A program made the position numbers and the translations under genes. Source: DASZGI01 sp035938995 (GTDB lineage Bacteria > Actinomycetota > Actinomycetes > Streptomycetales > Catenulisporaceae). From it: a stretch of DNA of 64,000 nucleotides. The stretch lies in assembly GCF_035938995.1 (NCBI RefSeq), contig NZ_DASZGI010000081.1, positions 23,946 through 87,945 on the forward strand. The letters run 5' to 3'. This document shows, piece after piece, positions 43,845 to 52,753 of the stretch. How positions within the stretch are numbered: the stretch's first letter is position 1; each line of letters starts with the position of its first letter. The notes beneath the pieces are model-generated. The model saw only the letters and a list, made by a program, of their open reading frames with translations. It did no database searches and was not told where the DNA came from.

Positions 43845-44702
43845 CTAGACCCCGGACTTCTCCACCAGCCAGTCCAGGGCTTGCGGTGCGGAGCTGAGCA
43901 CGGAGATGTGTCCGTCCTCGGGGCGCAGCCACAGCTCCGCGGCCGGGACGCGGCGCTCCATCCAGACGTCGTGCGCTGCGGGCGCCATCCGGTCCTGACC
44001 GCCGTGCAGAAGCAGGGTCGGCGCGGCGATCTGTGCGGGATCGAACCCCCACGGGCCGACGGTGGCCAGATCGTCGTCCACGAAGGGGTCCAGGCCGTTC
44101 TCCATGCCCTTGGCGGCGATGCGGTTGAACCAGGACCAGTCGCCGGCGAGTGCGGCGTGGTCGGCGGCGGTGAAGATCTCGGGGTCGAATTCGCTCGTGG
44201 ACAGCAGCGCGACCAGCGCCGCGCGCCCCCGGGTGGCGGCGCGCAGCTCCGACGCTCCGGCCGGGCCGAGGCCGGCGAACCAGTCGAGCCCGTCGGCGCG
44301 GAACGGCGCGAGAGGGGCGAGCCCGGACACGCCGAGCGCGGCGAGCACCCGGTCCGGCAGCAGCGCGGCGACGGCGAGGGCGTGCGCCGATCCGCCGGAG
44401 TGGCCCATGACCGCGAACCGGTCGAGGCCGAGCGCGTCGGCGATGCCGGCGACGTCGGAAGCGGCGGATGCCATGTCTCTGCCCGGGTTGGGCGTGGAGC
44501 CGCCGTAGCCGGGCCGGTCGTACGACACCCAGCGGATCCCGCGCTCCGCGGATGCCTGGAACAGCGGTGCCGGAGGCTCGCCGATGTTCGGCGAGCCGTG
44601 GTGGTACACGACGACCAGACGTTCCGGCGCGGCGTCCGCGCCGGTGTCGTAGACGTGCAGCGTGCGTCCGTCGCCGAGCTTCACGTCAGTCTCTGTGAAC
44701 AT
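43845..44702 (-). CDS. Alpha/beta hydrolase
   Basis: A 285-residue soluble hydrolase with HHGSPN as oxyanion segment, SYDRPGYGGS, nucleophile elbow GHSGGS, acid Asp in HGGQDRMAP and base His in PEDGHISV. This combination is common to the proline iminopeptidase-like and epoxide hydrolase-like branch. The substrate is unknown. The ATG at 44702 precedes a normal beta strand. It starts 58 bp after the rnz stop on the same strand, so the two may be co-transcribed. Confidence 0.85.
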   Translation of the reverse strand: MFTETDVKLGDGRTLHVYDTGADAAPERLVVVYHHGSPNIGEPPAPLFQASAERGIRWVSYDRPGYGGSTPNPGRDMASAASDVAGIADALGLDRFAVMGHSGGSAHALAVAALLPDRVLAALGVSGLAPLAPFRADGLDWFAGLGPAGASELRAATRGRAALVALLSTSEFDPEIFTAADHAALAGDWSWFNRIAAKGMENGLDPFVDDDLATVGPWGFDPAQIAAPTLLLHGGQDRMAPAAHDVWMERRVPAAELWLRPEDGHISVLSSAPQALDWLVEKSGV

Positions 44703-44760
44703 GACCCGACCGTACCCGCCCACACCGACAGCGCCGACAGCGACGCGATTTCCGCAGCCC

Positions 44761-45675
44761 TCAGACCAGGTGCTTGGGGACGGGGATACGGTCGAGGTCC
44801 TGCGCGACGTACAGTTCCCCGCCGAAGTGCACCCGAGCCTCGCGCTCGAACTCGGCCGGGTCCTGGTAGCGCTGGGAGAAGTGGGTCAGCACGAGCGTGC
44901 GCACCCCCGACTCCGCGGCGACCTGGGCCGCCTGACCGGCCGTCAGGTGACCGAACTCGGCGGCGAGCGCGGCGTCCGCCTCGAGGAACGTGGACTCGAT
45001 GATCAGCAGGTCGGCTCCCGCGGCGAGGGCGTAGACGCCGTCGCACAGCCGGGTGTCCATCACGAACGCGACGGCCAGGCCGGGCCGCTCGACGCTCACC
45101 TCGTCGAGGGTGGCCGTGCGCGCGCCGACCTCAAGCCGCCCGGCGCGCTGCAGGGCGCCGACCGCCGGTCCCGACACGCCGAGCGCAGCCAGCCGATCCG
45201 GCAGCATCCGGCGACCGGGAGGCTCATCGAGGCGGTAGCCGTACGCTTCGACGCCGTGATCGAGCCGCACCGCCGAAAACGTGCCGAACGGCTCCGAGGC
45301 GAGCAGCGCACGGGCGCCCGAGGCGGGTTCCTCGCGCAGGAATCGCGCGGCGGCGTCGGAGCGCAGCCAGCGCAGCCGGGCGAACAGGTCGCGGCCCGAT
45401 TCCGGATAGTGGCAGTGCACCGGGTGCGCGGCGCCGTCGAGCACGATCCGGGAGAGGACGCCCGGCAGCCCGAAGCAGTGGTCCCCGTGGAAGTGGGTGA
45501 CGCAGATCCGTGTGATGTCGGACGCGGCGATCCCGGCCAGCAGCAGCTGCCGCTGCGTCCCCTCCCCCGGGTCGAAGAGGAACCCCTCGCCGTCCCAGCG
45601 CAGGAAATAGCCGTTGTGGTTCCGGGTACGCGTCGGCACCTGGCTCGCCGTGCCCAGGACCACGAGTTCGCGCAT
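44761..45675 (-). CDS. rnz: Ribonuclease Z
   Basis: tRNA 3'-end endonuclease of the metallo-beta-lactamase fold. Signature HFHGDHCFGLPG gives the zinc ligands; further ligands are Asp in FVMDTRLCD and His in LTHFSQRY. The N-terminal LGTASQVPTRTRNHNG and DPGEGTQRQL are typical of the RNase Z family. Length (304 aa) is normal for the short form. It cleaves 3' trailers from pre-tRNAs that lack encoded CCA. Confidence 0.95.
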   Translation of the reverse strand: MRELVVLGTASQVPTRTRNHNGYFLRWDGEGFLFDPGEGTQRQLLLAGIAASDITRICVTHFHGDHCFGLPGVLSRIVLDGAAHPVHCHYPESGRDLFARLRWLRSDAAARFLREEPASGARALLASEPFGTFSAVRLDHGVEAYGYRLDEPPGRRMLPDRLAALGVSGPAVGALQRAGRLEVGARTATLDEVSVERPGLAVAFVMDTRLCDGVYALAAGADLLIIESTFLEADAALAAEFGHLTAGQAAQVAAESGVRTLVLTHFSQRYQDPAEFEREARVHFGGELYVAQDLDRIPVPKHLV

Positions 45676-45730
45676 GTGGGCATCCTAGGAGCGCTCAGGC
45701 GCTGACCGTGCGCGAACACCGGGACCGGTT

Positions 45731-45810
45731 TAGGACGACCGGTTGTCTTAGAAGCGCGAATACTGGCCGTTCGAACGTGGAGCAGTTTTAAGACGACCGG
45801 TCATATTGAG
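45731..45810. promoter_or_regulatory. Two TetR-type operator-like palindromes
   Basis: TAGGACGACCGGTTGTCTTA (45731-45750) is an imperfect 20-bp palindrome with 8 of 10 matching pairs. AAGACGACCGGTCATATT (about 45790-45807) is a second with 7 of 9. Both share GACGACCGGT and lie upstream of rnz. No TetR gene is adjacent. Confidence 0.4.
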
Positions 45811-45819
45811 GGCACGATG

Positions 45820-46767
45820 CTATCCCGCGTGCTTGATGAGCGGCATGTCCCGCGAGATCGGCCGGAACCCGACGCCGTAGTACAGTCCGCGCGCCGCCGG
45901 GTGCCCCGGCGCTCCAAGGCAGGCTACCGTCATGTGGGTGGCCCCGGCCGCCCGCGCGAGATGCATTCCGTGCAGGAGCATCGCGGTGCCGAGCCCTCGA
46001 CGCCGGTAGGCCGGGTGCGTCCCGACCGGCTCGAACTCGGCGGTCTTGTTGGCCTCGTCGAGCCACATGATCGTTGACGCGGCCATGGTCCCGTCCGGCG
46101 CCTCCACCAGGACGTGCAGGTCGCCCCGATACGCGGCCATCCGCCGCACGCCCTCATAGCCCTCGGCCGTGTAGGTCGACGGGGCCCAGGCGTCCACGTG
46201 CGCCTGGACCGCGGCCTGCGGCCCGGCCTCGTCGGCGGTGCGGAACCGGAACCCGTCCGGCAGCACCGGCTGTTCCAGGTCACTGAGGTCCCGCTGGTTG
46301 AGCTGGGTCCAGTCGGCGGTGTCGCCGAGCGATGCCGGGTCGGTCTCGTAGCCCTGCGCCGCCCATCGCTTCAGGGCGAACTCATCGGTGGACTGCGACA
46401 GCACTGTGCGCTCGAGGCCGACCGCCACGGCGTCATACCAGCCGATCACGTCGTCAACCAGTGCGGCATGGTCGGGGTGGACCTGATATGCCAGGTAGGC
46501 GTTCGTGACGTCCTTCACCGACCCGTCGCTCCGTCGCACCTGGTGCGGAAGATAGGCCCAGCCCCACGCCACCAGCACGTCGCCGGAGAACCACAGCCGG
46601 CGCGGCCAGGTCCCGCCCTGGCGGGCGTGCCCTTTGCCCCAGATCCAGGCCAGCTCCCCGAACGACGCGTCGCTGTTCACCAGGTCCGGACGGACCGCCG
46701 TGACGCGCTGCGCCAACCCCTGCATCAGCTGTACGTCCGCGACGGTCACCAGATCGAAGTCACCCAC
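45820..46767 (-). CDS. GNAT-family N-acetyltransferase
   Basis: A 315-residue protein with a degenerate N-terminal GNAT-like half and a complete C-terminal GNAT domain. The acetyl-CoA-binding motif is VGTHPAYRRRGLGTAML, preceded by the strand AEFEP and followed by YYGVGFRP. The acceptor is unknown. The start is a GTG with a weak ribosome-binding site; a nearby in-frame GTG seven codons on is an alternative. Confidence 0.85.
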   Translation of the reverse strand: MGDFDLVTVADVQLMQGLAQRVTAVRPDLVNSDASFGELAWIWGKGHARQGGTWPRRLWFSGDVLVAWGWAYLPHQVRRSDGSVKDVTNAYLAYQVHPDHAALVDDVIGWYDAVAVGLERTVLSQSTDEFALKRWAAQGYETDPASLGDTADWTQLNQRDLSDLEQPVLPDGFRFRTADEAGPQAAVQAHVDAWAPSTYTAEGYEGVRRMAAYRGDLHVLVEAPDGTMAASTIMWLDEANKTAEFEPVGTHPAYRRRGLGTAMLLHGMHLARAAGATHMTVACLGAPGHPAARGLYYGVGFRPISRDMPLIKHAG

Positions 46768-46839
46768 GATGCGCCACTGTGCCAGGCTCGCGCACAGCCG
46801 TCGAACTGTTTCCGCGGCCGACGACGCGGCGTTCGCCGG

Positions 46840-48369
46840 TCAGAGAATCGAGACGAGGGCGGCACCGTCCGGGCTGCCGAGGCCGGTGCAGGCGTCCCAC
46901 CCCGGCCCGGCGGCGTACGCGCCGTTGGTCCCGGACGTGATGTCGTGCAGGCCGCGTTGCGCCACTCCGGCGGCGACGCCGGAGTAGAGCGTCGATTGGA
47001 CCAGGCCGAGCGGCTTTCCGGACAGTTCCGCGAGCCGGCACACCAGCGCGGCCCAGAGCGGGGCCACCGCGCTCGTTCCGCCGACCACGCCGGCCCGGCC
47101 GTCGACATAGATCTTGTAGCCGCTGGCGGGGTCCGCGTTGGCCGCGACGTCCGGCACGCCTCTGCCGGCCGCCGGGACGCCCGCGCCCGCTTGCCAAAGC
47201 GGCAGCGGGAACACCTTCGACACTCCGCCGCCAGTCGCCCCTCCACCGGTCGCGGAGTCGTTCCACACTGTCTCGCTGCTGATGGCGCCTGAGGCGGTCA
47301 ACGCGAGCCGCGTCCCACCGCACGCGAGGACGTGCGGGCTCGAGGCGGGGAAATCGCAGTGAGCGGCGCCGTCCGTCTCGCCGTCCGCGGAGCCGTTGTC
47401 CCCGGCTGCCGCCAGCACCGTGACGCCGAGCGCCACAGCGTCCGCGCACGCCTGGTCCAGCGCGTCGCGGGCTTGCGCGGTCCAGGTGTCCTCCGGGCCG
47501 CCCCAGCTGATCGAGATCGCGGTCGGCGTCGGGGTGGCGTGCGCCGCCGCGGCGACCGCGTCGACGAAGCCCTGGTCGGTGTTGGGCGCGAAGTAGACGA
47601 CCTGCGCGGCGCCGGGCGCGAGGGCCCCGGCGACCTCGATATCGAGCAGCACCTCGCCGTCCGGGCCGGACGGGTCCCCGGTCGGGCTGTTCGCCCCGCC
47701 GTCCACGCCGACCACGGTCACCGAGGGCTGCCGCAGCTTCAGGCCGCTGAAGTAGTGATTCAGGTCGCTGTGCGCGAACCCGCCGCCCAGTTCGATGATC
47801 GCGAGGGTGTGCCCGGCACCGTTGGCGCCCTTGGGGAACCCGTACGCGGCCCCGACCTGCGGCGCGGTGTACGAGACCGCCCCGGCCGCCTCGGGGGCGA
47901 TGCGGAACTGGGCGCACGCCTGTGGCCGGTTGTCGATGCCGAGCACCGCGGTGACGACGCCCGACAGGGCGTCGGGCAGATTCAGCGGCCCGGTGCGGTA
48001 GCGGTGAACCAACCCTTCAGGGGCGAACCGGTGCGGCGTGCGGACAGTCGAGACGGCGGTGCCGAACGCCTCGCTGAACGCGCTCACCGTGCCGGAGATC
48101 GTCAGCCGCCGCGCGCCGGTGTCGGCCGCCACCACGGCGAGGTTGTGACGGACGAGCGCCGCGCCGACGCGGTCGACGTCCGCCTCGTCGGCGCCGTACC
48201 GTTCGCGCAGCTCGTCCCGGGTGACATAGTGCCCGCCGGTCGTCAGGTCGGTCGGGAGCGGCTGGCGACGGCGCAGGTACACCGACACCTCGATGCGTTC
48301 GTGCGGGTCGGCCGGCCCGAGGACGGTGGATGCGGGCAGCGGAGCGCGGTGCGAGGCGGCGAGTTCCAT
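46840..48369 (-). CDS. S53 (sedolisin/kumamolisin-type) peptidase
   Basis: A 509-residue acid-acting serine-carboxyl peptidase precursor. Residues about 1-160 are a pro-kumamolisin activation domain. The catalytic domain has Glu and Asp in GEVLLDIEVAGALAP, oxyanion Asp in AAAGDNGSADG and the nucleophile Ser in GGTSAVAPLWAAL. The calcium site is HDITSGTNGAYAAGPGWDACTGLGSP-like at the C-terminus. No classical signal peptide is visible before the prodomain, as in several kumamolisin-type enzymes. Confidence 0.93.
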   Translation of the reverse strand: MELAASHRAPLPASTVLGPADPHERIEVSVYLRRRQPLPTDLTTGGHYVTRDELRERYGADEADVDRVGAALVRHNLAVVAADTGARRLTISGTVSAFSEAFGTAVSTVRTPHRFAPEGLVHRYRTGPLNLPDALSGVVTAVLGIDNRPQACAQFRIAPEAAGAVSYTAPQVGAAYGFPKGANGAGHTLAIIELGGGFAHSDLNHYFSGLKLRQPSVTVVGVDGGANSPTGDPSGPDGEVLLDIEVAGALAPGAAQVVYFAPNTDQGFVDAVAAAAHATPTPTAISISWGGPEDTWTAQARDALDQACADAVALGVTVLAAAGDNGSADGETDGAAHCDFPASSPHVLACGGTRLALTASGAISSETVWNDSATGGGATGGGVSKVFPLPLWQAGAGVPAAGRGVPDVAANADPASGYKIYVDGRAGVVGGTSAVAPLWAALVCRLAELSGKPLGLVQSTLYSGVAAGVAQRGLHDITSGTNGAYAAGPGWDACTGLGSPDGAALVSIL

Positions 48370-48633
48370 ACCTCCATGGATACATCACGCCCTGTGATCG
48401 GGTCATGCTTCTCCGTGTTCGGCGCGCCGCGGCATGCGACCACGTGGCGCACCGAAGGGGCAGAGCGCGGGAAAGGTCCGTGGGGAGCGGTTAGGGTTGA
48501 GGGCGTCGCGAACACCGGGTCAGCCGAACCGCGCCGGTGACCGGCTGGTCAGCCCGATCACAGGTTGACAGCGTCCTTGTACCCCGGAAACGATGAGTGC
48601 TTCGCTTTGACGCGGCACTGGTGAGGGAGAGTC

Positions 48634-49836
48634 TTGATATCTTTCGAGCGGGTGACGAAAAGGTATCCGGACGGCACCGTCGCGGTGAGTTCGCTCAGCC
48701 TGGAGGCTCCGGACGGCGCGATCACCGTGCTGGTCGGCCCGTCCGGCTGCGGCAAGACCACGTCGCTGCGGATGGTGAACCGGCTGATCGAGCCGACCGA
48801 GGGCCGGATCCTGGTGAACGGGGTGGACGCGCGCCAGCAGCCGGCTGCCGAGCTGCGCCGCGGCATCGGCTACGTGATCCAGCAGGCCGGGCTCTTCCCG
48901 CACCGCACGATCGTCGACAACATCGCCACCGTGCCGCGGCTGCTCGGCCAGTCCCGGTCCGCCGCCCGGAACCGGGCGTTCGAGCTGATGGAACTCGTCG
49001 GCCTGGACAAGGCGCTGGCCAAGCGCTACCCGCACCAGCTGTCCGGCGGCCAGCAGCAGCGCGTCGGCGTGGCCCGGGCGCTGGCCGCGGACCCGCCGGT
49101 GCTGCTCATGGACGAACCGTTCTCCGCGGTCGACCCGATCGTGCGCAAAGGCCTGCAGGAGGAGTTCCTGCGGATCCAGGCGGCGGTCGCCAAGACGATC
49201 CTGTTCGTGACGCACGACATCGACGAGGCGGTCAAGCTCGGCGACAAGATCGCGGTGCTGCGCCAGGGCGGGATCCTGGCCCAGTTCGACACCCCGGACC
49301 GGCTGCTGGCCGAGCCCGCCGACGAGTTCGTCGAGCAGTTCCTCGGCACCGACCGCGGCATCAAGCGGCTGACCTTCTACACCGCGAACGGGCTCAACCT
49401 GCTGGGCGGCCCGGTGGTCGCGGCGGACACCGAGCCGGCCGCAGCGCGCGAGGCCGCCCTGTCCGGAGGCTTCCCGTGGCTTCTGGTGGTGGACGAGCAG
49501 CGCCGGCCGCTCGGCTGGACGAACCCTGAGGCGCTGTCCGGATCGCAGCCGGTGGGCAAGACGCGGCTGGTCTCGTTCGGGCACGTGTTCCGGGCGGACA
49601 CCGACTCGCTGCGCGCCGCGCTCGACTCCGCGGTCCTCTCCCCCACCGGCTGGGCGGTCGGCGTCGACGCCGAAGGCGGGGTCATCGGCGTGGTGAGCCA
49701 GGAGACGATCGCGGACGCGATCCGAGCCGCGCACGCCACCCAGGCGCACGTGGACGTCGCGGTCGGCGACGTGGAGGGCGAGCCCGCCGCCGAGGACGCG
49801 GGCCCGGAAGACCGCTCGCTGGAGCAGGCGCGATGA
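48634..49836 (+). CDS. Osmoprotectant ABC transporter ATP-binding protein (OpuCA/ProV-type)
   Basis: A 400-residue ATPase that energises uptake of glycine betaine, choline or related solutes. Walker A GPSGCGKTT, Q-loop QQAGLFPHRT, signature LSGGQQQR, Walker B LLMDEPF and H-loop THD are all present. From about residue 240 a CBS-type regulatory region follows, as in OpuCA. The start is a TTG at 48634 with GGGAG 5 nt upstream. The stop overlaps the next gene (ATGA). First gene of a three-gene operon. Confidence 0.92.
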   Translation: MISFERVTKRYPDGTVAVSSLSLEAPDGAITVLVGPSGCGKTTSLRMVNRLIEPTEGRILVNGVDARQQPAAELRRGIGYVIQQAGLFPHRTIVDNIATVPRLLGQSRSAARNRAFELMELVGLDKALAKRYPHQLSGGQQQRVGVARALAADPPVLLMDEPFSAVDPIVRKGLQEEFLRIQAAVAKTILFVTHDIDEAVKLGDKIAVLRQGGILAQFDTPDRLLAEPADEFVEQFLGTDRGIKRLTFYTANGLNLLGGPVVAADTEPAAAREAALSGGFPWLLVVDEQRRPLGWTNPEALSGSQPVGKTRLVSFGHVFRADTDSLRAALDSAVLSPTGWAVGVDAEGGVIGVVSQETIADAIRAAHATQAHVDVAVGDVEGEPAAEDAGPEDRSLEQAR

Positions 49837-50483
49837 GCGTCTTCGACCTGCCGAGCTACGTCCAGAACGACTACCTCGGCCTGATGGGCCAGCAGATCGA
49901 GGTCTCGCTGGGCGCCTGCGCCGCAGGGCTGGCGATCTCGCTGCCGATCGGGCAGGCCTGTGCCCGCTGGCGGCACGCTTACCCGCCGGTGCTCGTGTTC
50001 GTCACGATCCTCTACTCGATCCCCTCGATCGCGATGTTCGTGTTCCTGGTGGCGTACACCCACCTGACCGAGACCACCGTGTTCATCCCCCTGGTCATCT
50101 ACAGCCTGGCGATCCTGGTGCCCGGCGTCGTGGACGGGATCCGCGCGGTGCCGCCCGAGGTGCGCATCGCCGCCGACGCGATGGGCTTCGGGCCGGCCCG
50201 CCGCTATCTCCAGGTGGAACTGCCCATCGCCACCCCCACGATCATGGCCGCGGTGCGGGTCGCCGCCGTCTCCAGCATCAGCCTCATGAGCGTCGGGGGC
50301 GTGCTCGGCAACCTCGGCGGCTTCGGCAACCTGTTCACCCAGGGTCTTAGGCACTTCGAGATCAGACTGGTGTGGCTGGGCCTGTTCAGCCTGCTGGCCC
50401 TGGCGCTGGCGGTCGATCTGGCGCTGCGGGCCCTGCAACGCCTCCTGACCCCGTGGTCGGCCCGAAGGAGCGTGCGCGCGTGA
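49833..50483 (+). CDS. Osmoprotectant ABC transporter permease (OpuCB/ProW-type)
   Basis: A 216-residue integral membrane permease with about six hydrophobic segments. The cytoplasmic EAA-like loop is IAADAMGFGPARRYLQVELP. The family-typical YSIPSIAMFVFL and VVDGIRAVPPEV are present. Its ATG overlaps the ATPase stop, and its own stop overlaps the second permease start (GTGA). It pairs with the next permease to form the channel. Confidence 0.92.
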   Translation: MSVFDLPSYVQNDYLGLMGQQIEVSLGACAAGLAISLPIGQACARWRHAYPPVLVFVTILYSIPSIAMFVFLVAYTHLTETTVFIPLVIYSLAILVPGVVDGIRAVPPEVRIAADAMGFGPARRYLQVELPIATPTIMAAVRVAAVSSISLMSVGGVLGNLGGFGNLFTQGLRHFEIRLVWLGLFSLLALALAVDLALRALQRLLTPWSARRSVRA

Positions 50484-51151
50484 TCCTCTTCCACTACTTC
50501 CGGGTCTTCTTCGGCGAGGCCCAGGTCCAGCACGGCTACGACAGCATCTGGCACCGGCTGGGCGAACACTGCTGGTACTCGCTGATCGCGCTGGTCTGCG
50601 CCGCCGTGATCGCGCTCCCGCTGGCGTTCCTGACCGGGCACACCGGCCGCGGCGACGCCCCGATCGCCGGGCTCGCCGCGGTCGGCCGGGCCATGCCGAG
50701 CCTGGGCCTGCTGGTGCTGCTCGCGGTGAAGATGGGCCTGAACTTCCAGGCCGTGCTGATCCCGCTGGTGGCGCTGGCGGTACCGCCGATCCTGCTCAAC
50801 ACCCACGAGGGGATCCGCGGGGTGGACACCGCCACCGTGGACGCCGCGCGCGGCATGGGGATGACGCCGCTTCAGATCCTGCTGCGGGTGGAGATCCCGG
50901 CCGCGCTGCCGCTCATCCTCAACGGGCTGCGCTCCGCCTCCGTGCAGATCGTGGCCACCGCGACCATCGCCGCCGTGGTGTCCTTCGGCGGCTTCGGGCG
51001 CTACGTGCTGGACGGCCTGTACGAGTACGACTACGCCCAGGTGGCCGGCGGCGCGCTGCTGGTGGCGCTGCTGTCGATCGCCGTGCTCGGGCTCTTCGGC
51101 GTGCTGTCCCGCACGCTCGTCTCACCGGGTGTGCGCCGCCGCGTCCAGTAG
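50480..51151 (+). CDS. Osmoprotectant ABC transporter permease (OpuCD-type)
   Basis: A 223-residue permease, homologous to the preceding one. The EAA-like loop reads VDAARGMGMTPLQILLRVEIPAALP; GRAMPSLGLLVLL and VPPILLNTHEGIRGVD are family features. The GTG at 50480 has AAGGAG about 9 nt upstream. No binding protein follows immediately; the next gene on this strand is the binding protein at 55598, beyond the conservon. Confidence 0.92.
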   Translation: MILFHYFRVFFGEAQVQHGYDSIWHRLGEHCWYSLIALVCAAVIALPLAFLTGHTGRGDAPIAGLAAVGRAMPSLGLLVLLAVKMGLNFQAVLIPLVALAVPPILLNTHEGIRGVDTATVDAARGMGMTPLQILLRVEIPAALPLILNGLRSASVQIVATATIAAVVSFGGFGRYVLDGLYEYDYAQVAGGALLVALLSIAVLGLFGVLSRTLVSPGVRRRVQ

Positions 51152-51165
51152 CCGATAAAGCAAAA

Positions 51166-51199
51166 TGCCGTTCTCCGCCGCGCCGAGCGGAGAACGGCA
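51166..51199. terminator. Bidirectional terminator
   Basis: Perfect 13-bp inverted repeat (51166-51178 with 51187-51199), 8-nt loop, followed by CGCTTTTCG and preceded by AAAA. It separates the converging opu operon and conservon. Confidence 0.88.
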
Positions 51200-51262
51200 G
51201 CGCTTTTCGCGCGCCTGACGCCCAGGTCTGCGACCTAAGCGTCTTAAGCCCTAAACCCTCAT

Positions 51263-51883
51263 CTAAACCGCCGCCACCGCGCGAGCCAGGGCGTGTTCGA
51301 GCACGATGACCAGCGAGTCGCGCACCGAGCCCGAATCGCGTGCGTCGAACCGCACCACCGGCACCTCGGTCGCCACGTCCAAGGCCTCGCGCACCGCATC
51401 CAGCGGATGGGTCAGCGTCCCGTCGAACGTGTTGACCGCGACCGCGAAGGGCATTCCCTTGCGCTCGAAGTAATCTACGGCCTGGAAGCAGTCGTCCAGG
51501 CGGCGGCTGTCGACCACGACGAGCGCGCCGAGCGCGCCCTCGGTCACGTCGTCCCACATGAAGCCGAAGCGGTCCTGGCCGGGGGTGCCGAACAGGTACA
51601 GCTTCAGCGACGGGTCGAGCGTCAGGCAGCCGAAGTCCATGGCGACGGTGGTGGTGGTCTTGTCCGGCGTCATCGACGTGTCGTCGACCCCCACCGCGAC
51701 CTCGGTGATCGCCGCCTCCGTGGTCAGCGGCTCGATCTCGGAGACCGAGGCCACCGCGGTCGTCTTGCCCACGCCGAAACCGCCTGCCACGACCATCTTG
51801 ACCGGCAACGGCGGACGAACGGCCGGCTGGTCGTCAGTCGGCGTCCCTTGAGCCGACGGAAGTGGGGATGGAGCGGAGCCCAT
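51263..51883 (-). CDS. cvnD: Conservon GTPase (CvnD-type)
   Basis: A 206-residue small Ras/Arl-like GTPase. P-loop GGFGVGKTT, switch region TTTTVAMDFG, G3 LFGTPGQDRF and a VNTFDG segment in place of NKxD are typical of CvnD proteins. It is the output switch of the conservon membrane complex. The start lies 50 bp inside the end of the DUF742 gene. No cvnE P450 follows. Confidence 0.92.
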   Translation of the reverse strand: MGSAPSPLPSAQGTPTDDQPAVRPPLPVKMVVAGGFGVGKTTAVASVSEIEPLTTEAAITEVAVGVDDTSMTPDKTTTTVAMDFGCLTLDPSLKLYLFGTPGQDRFGFMWDDVTEGALGALVVVDSRRLDDCFQAVDYFERKGMPFAVAVNTFDGTLTHPLDAVREALDVATEVPVVRFDARDSGSVRDSLVIVLEHALARAVAAV

Positions 51884-52304
51884 CGATCACCCTTCGCAAT
51901 ACGTCAATGTCGGAGGAGGTGCCCGCGCGCGGCACGTGCACCGCGAGCAGACGGCTGGCCCGCAAGTCCCCGGCCAGCACCCGGACCACGTTCAGATGCA
52001 GCCGCAGCCGTACGGCGACCTCCGCCAAGGACAGCGGCGTGCCACAGGCTTCGACGATGGCTCGCCGCTCGAAGGCCAGCGCGCCGAGCGCATGCAGGCC
52101 CTCCGCGGTCGCCACGACCTGGGTCTCCACCGGCAGCCCCGCCTCCGCCGCGACCCGGCCCTCGGTGACCATGAACGGACGGACCGCCGACGCCGGTTCG
52201 CCGCCCTGCGGCGATACCGCGCCCGACGCCGACCCGGCGCCGCGCGCCGCCCCGCCCTGCGGGGACGGCGGCACCCGGTTGGACCGCCCGCCCTGTCTGG
52301 TCAC
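51834..52304 (-). CDS. cvnC: DUF742 protein (CvnC-type)
   Basis: A 156-residue DNA-binding-like winged helix protein. A Gly/Ala-rich N-terminus leads to VRPFMVTEGR, then helices with LSLAEVAVRLRLHLNVVRVLAGDL and the ending DIDVLRRVIDGLRSI, the standard DUF742 pattern. It acts in the conservon complex with the roadblock protein and GTPase. Its ATG overlaps the cvnB stop (ATGA). Confidence 0.92.
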   Translation of the reverse strand: MTRQGGRSNRVPPSPQGGAARGAGSASGAVSPQGGEPASAVRPFMVTEGRVAAEAGLPVETQVVATAEGLHALGALAFERRAIVEACGTPLSLAEVAVRLRLHLNVVRVLAGDLRASRLLAVHVPRAGTSSDIDVLRRVIDGLRSIPTSVGSRDAD

Positions 52305-52753
52305 CCCATCGCTCCGACGGTGTTCTTGAGCTCCACGATCAGCTGCGGGCTGAGGATCGCCCCGACTCGGTTCGCGAACAGCGTCATCTCGTAGGCCACG
52401 TTACCGAGCTTGGCGTCCTTCGAGGTCACCACGCCGAGTACCGAGCCGCTGCCGATCGAGGACACCAGCAGGTGCCCGCCGGCCATGTCGATGATCACCT
52501 TGTTGAGCGAGCCGAGGCCGTAGTTCCCCGCGGCGCCCGCTGCCAGGCTGGTGATACCCGACACGATGGCGGCCAACCGCTCCGAGTCGGCCTGATCACC
52601 TGGGCGGGAGACCGCGATCAGCAGTCCGTCGGAGGAGACCGCTATCGCGTCGACGACTCCGGCGGTCTCGGTGGCGAACCGGCTGACCATCCAGGTGAAG
52701 TCCTTCGCCGCGGCGCGCAGGCCGTCGGCGTCGGGGGTGGTGGAGGCGTTCAC
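52301..52753 (-). CDS. cvnB: Roadblock/LC7 protein (CvnB-type)
   Basis: A 150-residue roadblock/LC7 protein; key stretches are FTWMVSRFATETAGVVDAIA, SSDGLLIA, RLAAIVSGITSLAAGA and a C-terminal helix. Such proteins regulate partner small GTPases, here CvnD. The GTG at 52753 overlaps the cvnA stop (GTGA). Confidence 0.92.
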   Translation of the reverse strand: MNASTTPDADGLRAAAKDFTWMVSRFATETAGVVDAIAVSSDGLLIAVSRPGDQADSERLAAIVSGITSLAAGAAGNYGLGSLNKVIIDMAGGHLLVSSIGSGSVLGVVTSKDAKLGNVAYEMTLFANRVGAILSPQLIVELKNTVGAMG

